A DNA stretch of 64,000 bases from Arthrobacter citreus (GTDB lineage Bacteria; Bacillota; Bacilli; Bacillales; Bacillaceae_G): contig CP053688.1 of assembly GCA_013200995.1 (NCBI GenBank), forward strand, positions 372,001 to 436,000. Reading direction: 5' to 3'. The translations under genes and the position numbers were made by a program. This document shows positions 63,709 through 64,000 of the stretch, piece by piece; the stretch's first letter is position 1, and each line of letters opens with the position of its first letter. Under the pieces are notes generated by a model. It worked only from the letters and a program-made list of their open reading frames with translations. It made no database searches and was not told where the DNA came from.

Positions 63709-63748
63709 ACATATAAAACAAGCCAGTATTTGGCGTTGTTTTATATGT
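63709..63748. terminator. long hairpin, terminator candidate
   Basis: ACATATAAAACAA / TTGTTTTATATGT perfect arms plus GCCA / TGGC inside; only a short T-stretch follows. Confidence 0.5.
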
Positions 63749-63954
63749 GCTTCTGAATAAAATTTTTAAAATCTTCTAGTTACGAAATGAGAAATCAACT
63801 ACGTTACAAAAAAGAAAGGATTTTCACCTCACTTGTTCCACTATCCTGCCATTTGGAGCCGTCTATTCACTAACACAGTGCTTTAGTTGTACAAGGACAC
63901 TTAACTAAATTTCATGTAATATAATAAGGATAATAAACTCGATGAAAGATATTA
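63749..63954. other. intergenic region, no feature seen
   Basis: Nothing could be assigned. Confidence 0.4.
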
Positions 63955-64000
63955 ATGGATATTAAATTAAATTCAGAAGTATATAGAATAGGACTAGCAA
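63955..64000 (+). CDS. possible start of a gene cut by the window end
   Basis: ATG 63955 opens MDIKLNSEVYRIGLA and stays open to the last base. The ribosome site is weak (GAAAGAT). Too short to identify. Confidence 0.3.
   Translation, partial: MDIKLNSEVYRIGLA

Overview
The window is an AT-rich chromosomal stretch of a Bacillaceae member (Bacillus or a close relative). This is inferred from Gram-positive style AGGAGG ribosome binding sites, many TTG/GTG starts, tight T-tailed terminators, and gene sets known from Bacillus subtilis: rnz, a P5C reductase, yqjP-yqjQ, ydbS-ydbT, a yodTSRQ-like set, LiaI/LiaH-like genes and an Lnr-like ABC system. No tRNA, rRNA, complete insertion sequence, prophage or CRISPR array was seen.

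Region by region. 0-6.5 kb: a DMT transporter cut by the window edge, an AraC regulator with a ligand domain, a Gfo/Idh oxidoreductase, a FrnE-like DsbA protein, a small membrane protein, an orphan BMP lipoprotein and ribonuclease Z. 6.5-14.5 kb: polysaccharide deacetylase, LiaI/LiaH-like pair, a pseudogene with three in-frame stops plus an FMN reductase behind a palindrome-covered promoter, a CBS/ACT c-di-AMP-binding candidate, proC and yqjP-yqjQ. 14.5-19.4 kb: small accessory genes (nucleotidyltransferase, DHFR-like, DUF4085-like, NTF2-like) mixed with decayed genes. 19.4-23.5 kb: aminotransferase, two CoA-transferase subunits and a deacylase, resembling the beta-lysine branch of the B. subtilis kamA operon but without kamA or yodP. 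24-26.2 kb: Fur-box hugZ and a second deacetylase.

26.8-41.4 kb is the most coherent system. It holds an RpiR regulator, a GNAT acyltransferase, an M19 dipeptidase, an N-succinylamino acid racemase-type enolase, a serine beta-lactamase-fold hydrolase, a complete peptide ABC importer, an S9 peptidase and an M20 amidohydrolase. GNAT, racemase and M20 hydrolase are the three enzyme classes of the known succinylation route that turns D-amino acids into L-amino acids. The peptidases and importer suggest that the substrates are D-residue-containing peptides such as cell-wall fragments.

41.8-64 kb: ydbS-ydbT, an FAD oxidase with a half-size MFS protein, a 14-TM drug exporter, a methyltransferase, Rrf2 regulator plus nitroreductase with a three-box operator, pdxK, a lysine riboswitch controlling a LysP-type permease, an MBL-TetR pair with a palindromic operator, a quinone oxidoreductase, and a two-component system next to an Lnr-like ABC exporter.

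The least explained structures are three intergenic arrays of degenerate repeats with a period of about 21 bp (about 26.53-26.68, 47.96-48.09 and 54.50-54.76 kb). Two of them end in the same 10-bp element, TGTTCGCCAT, in the same repeat phase.
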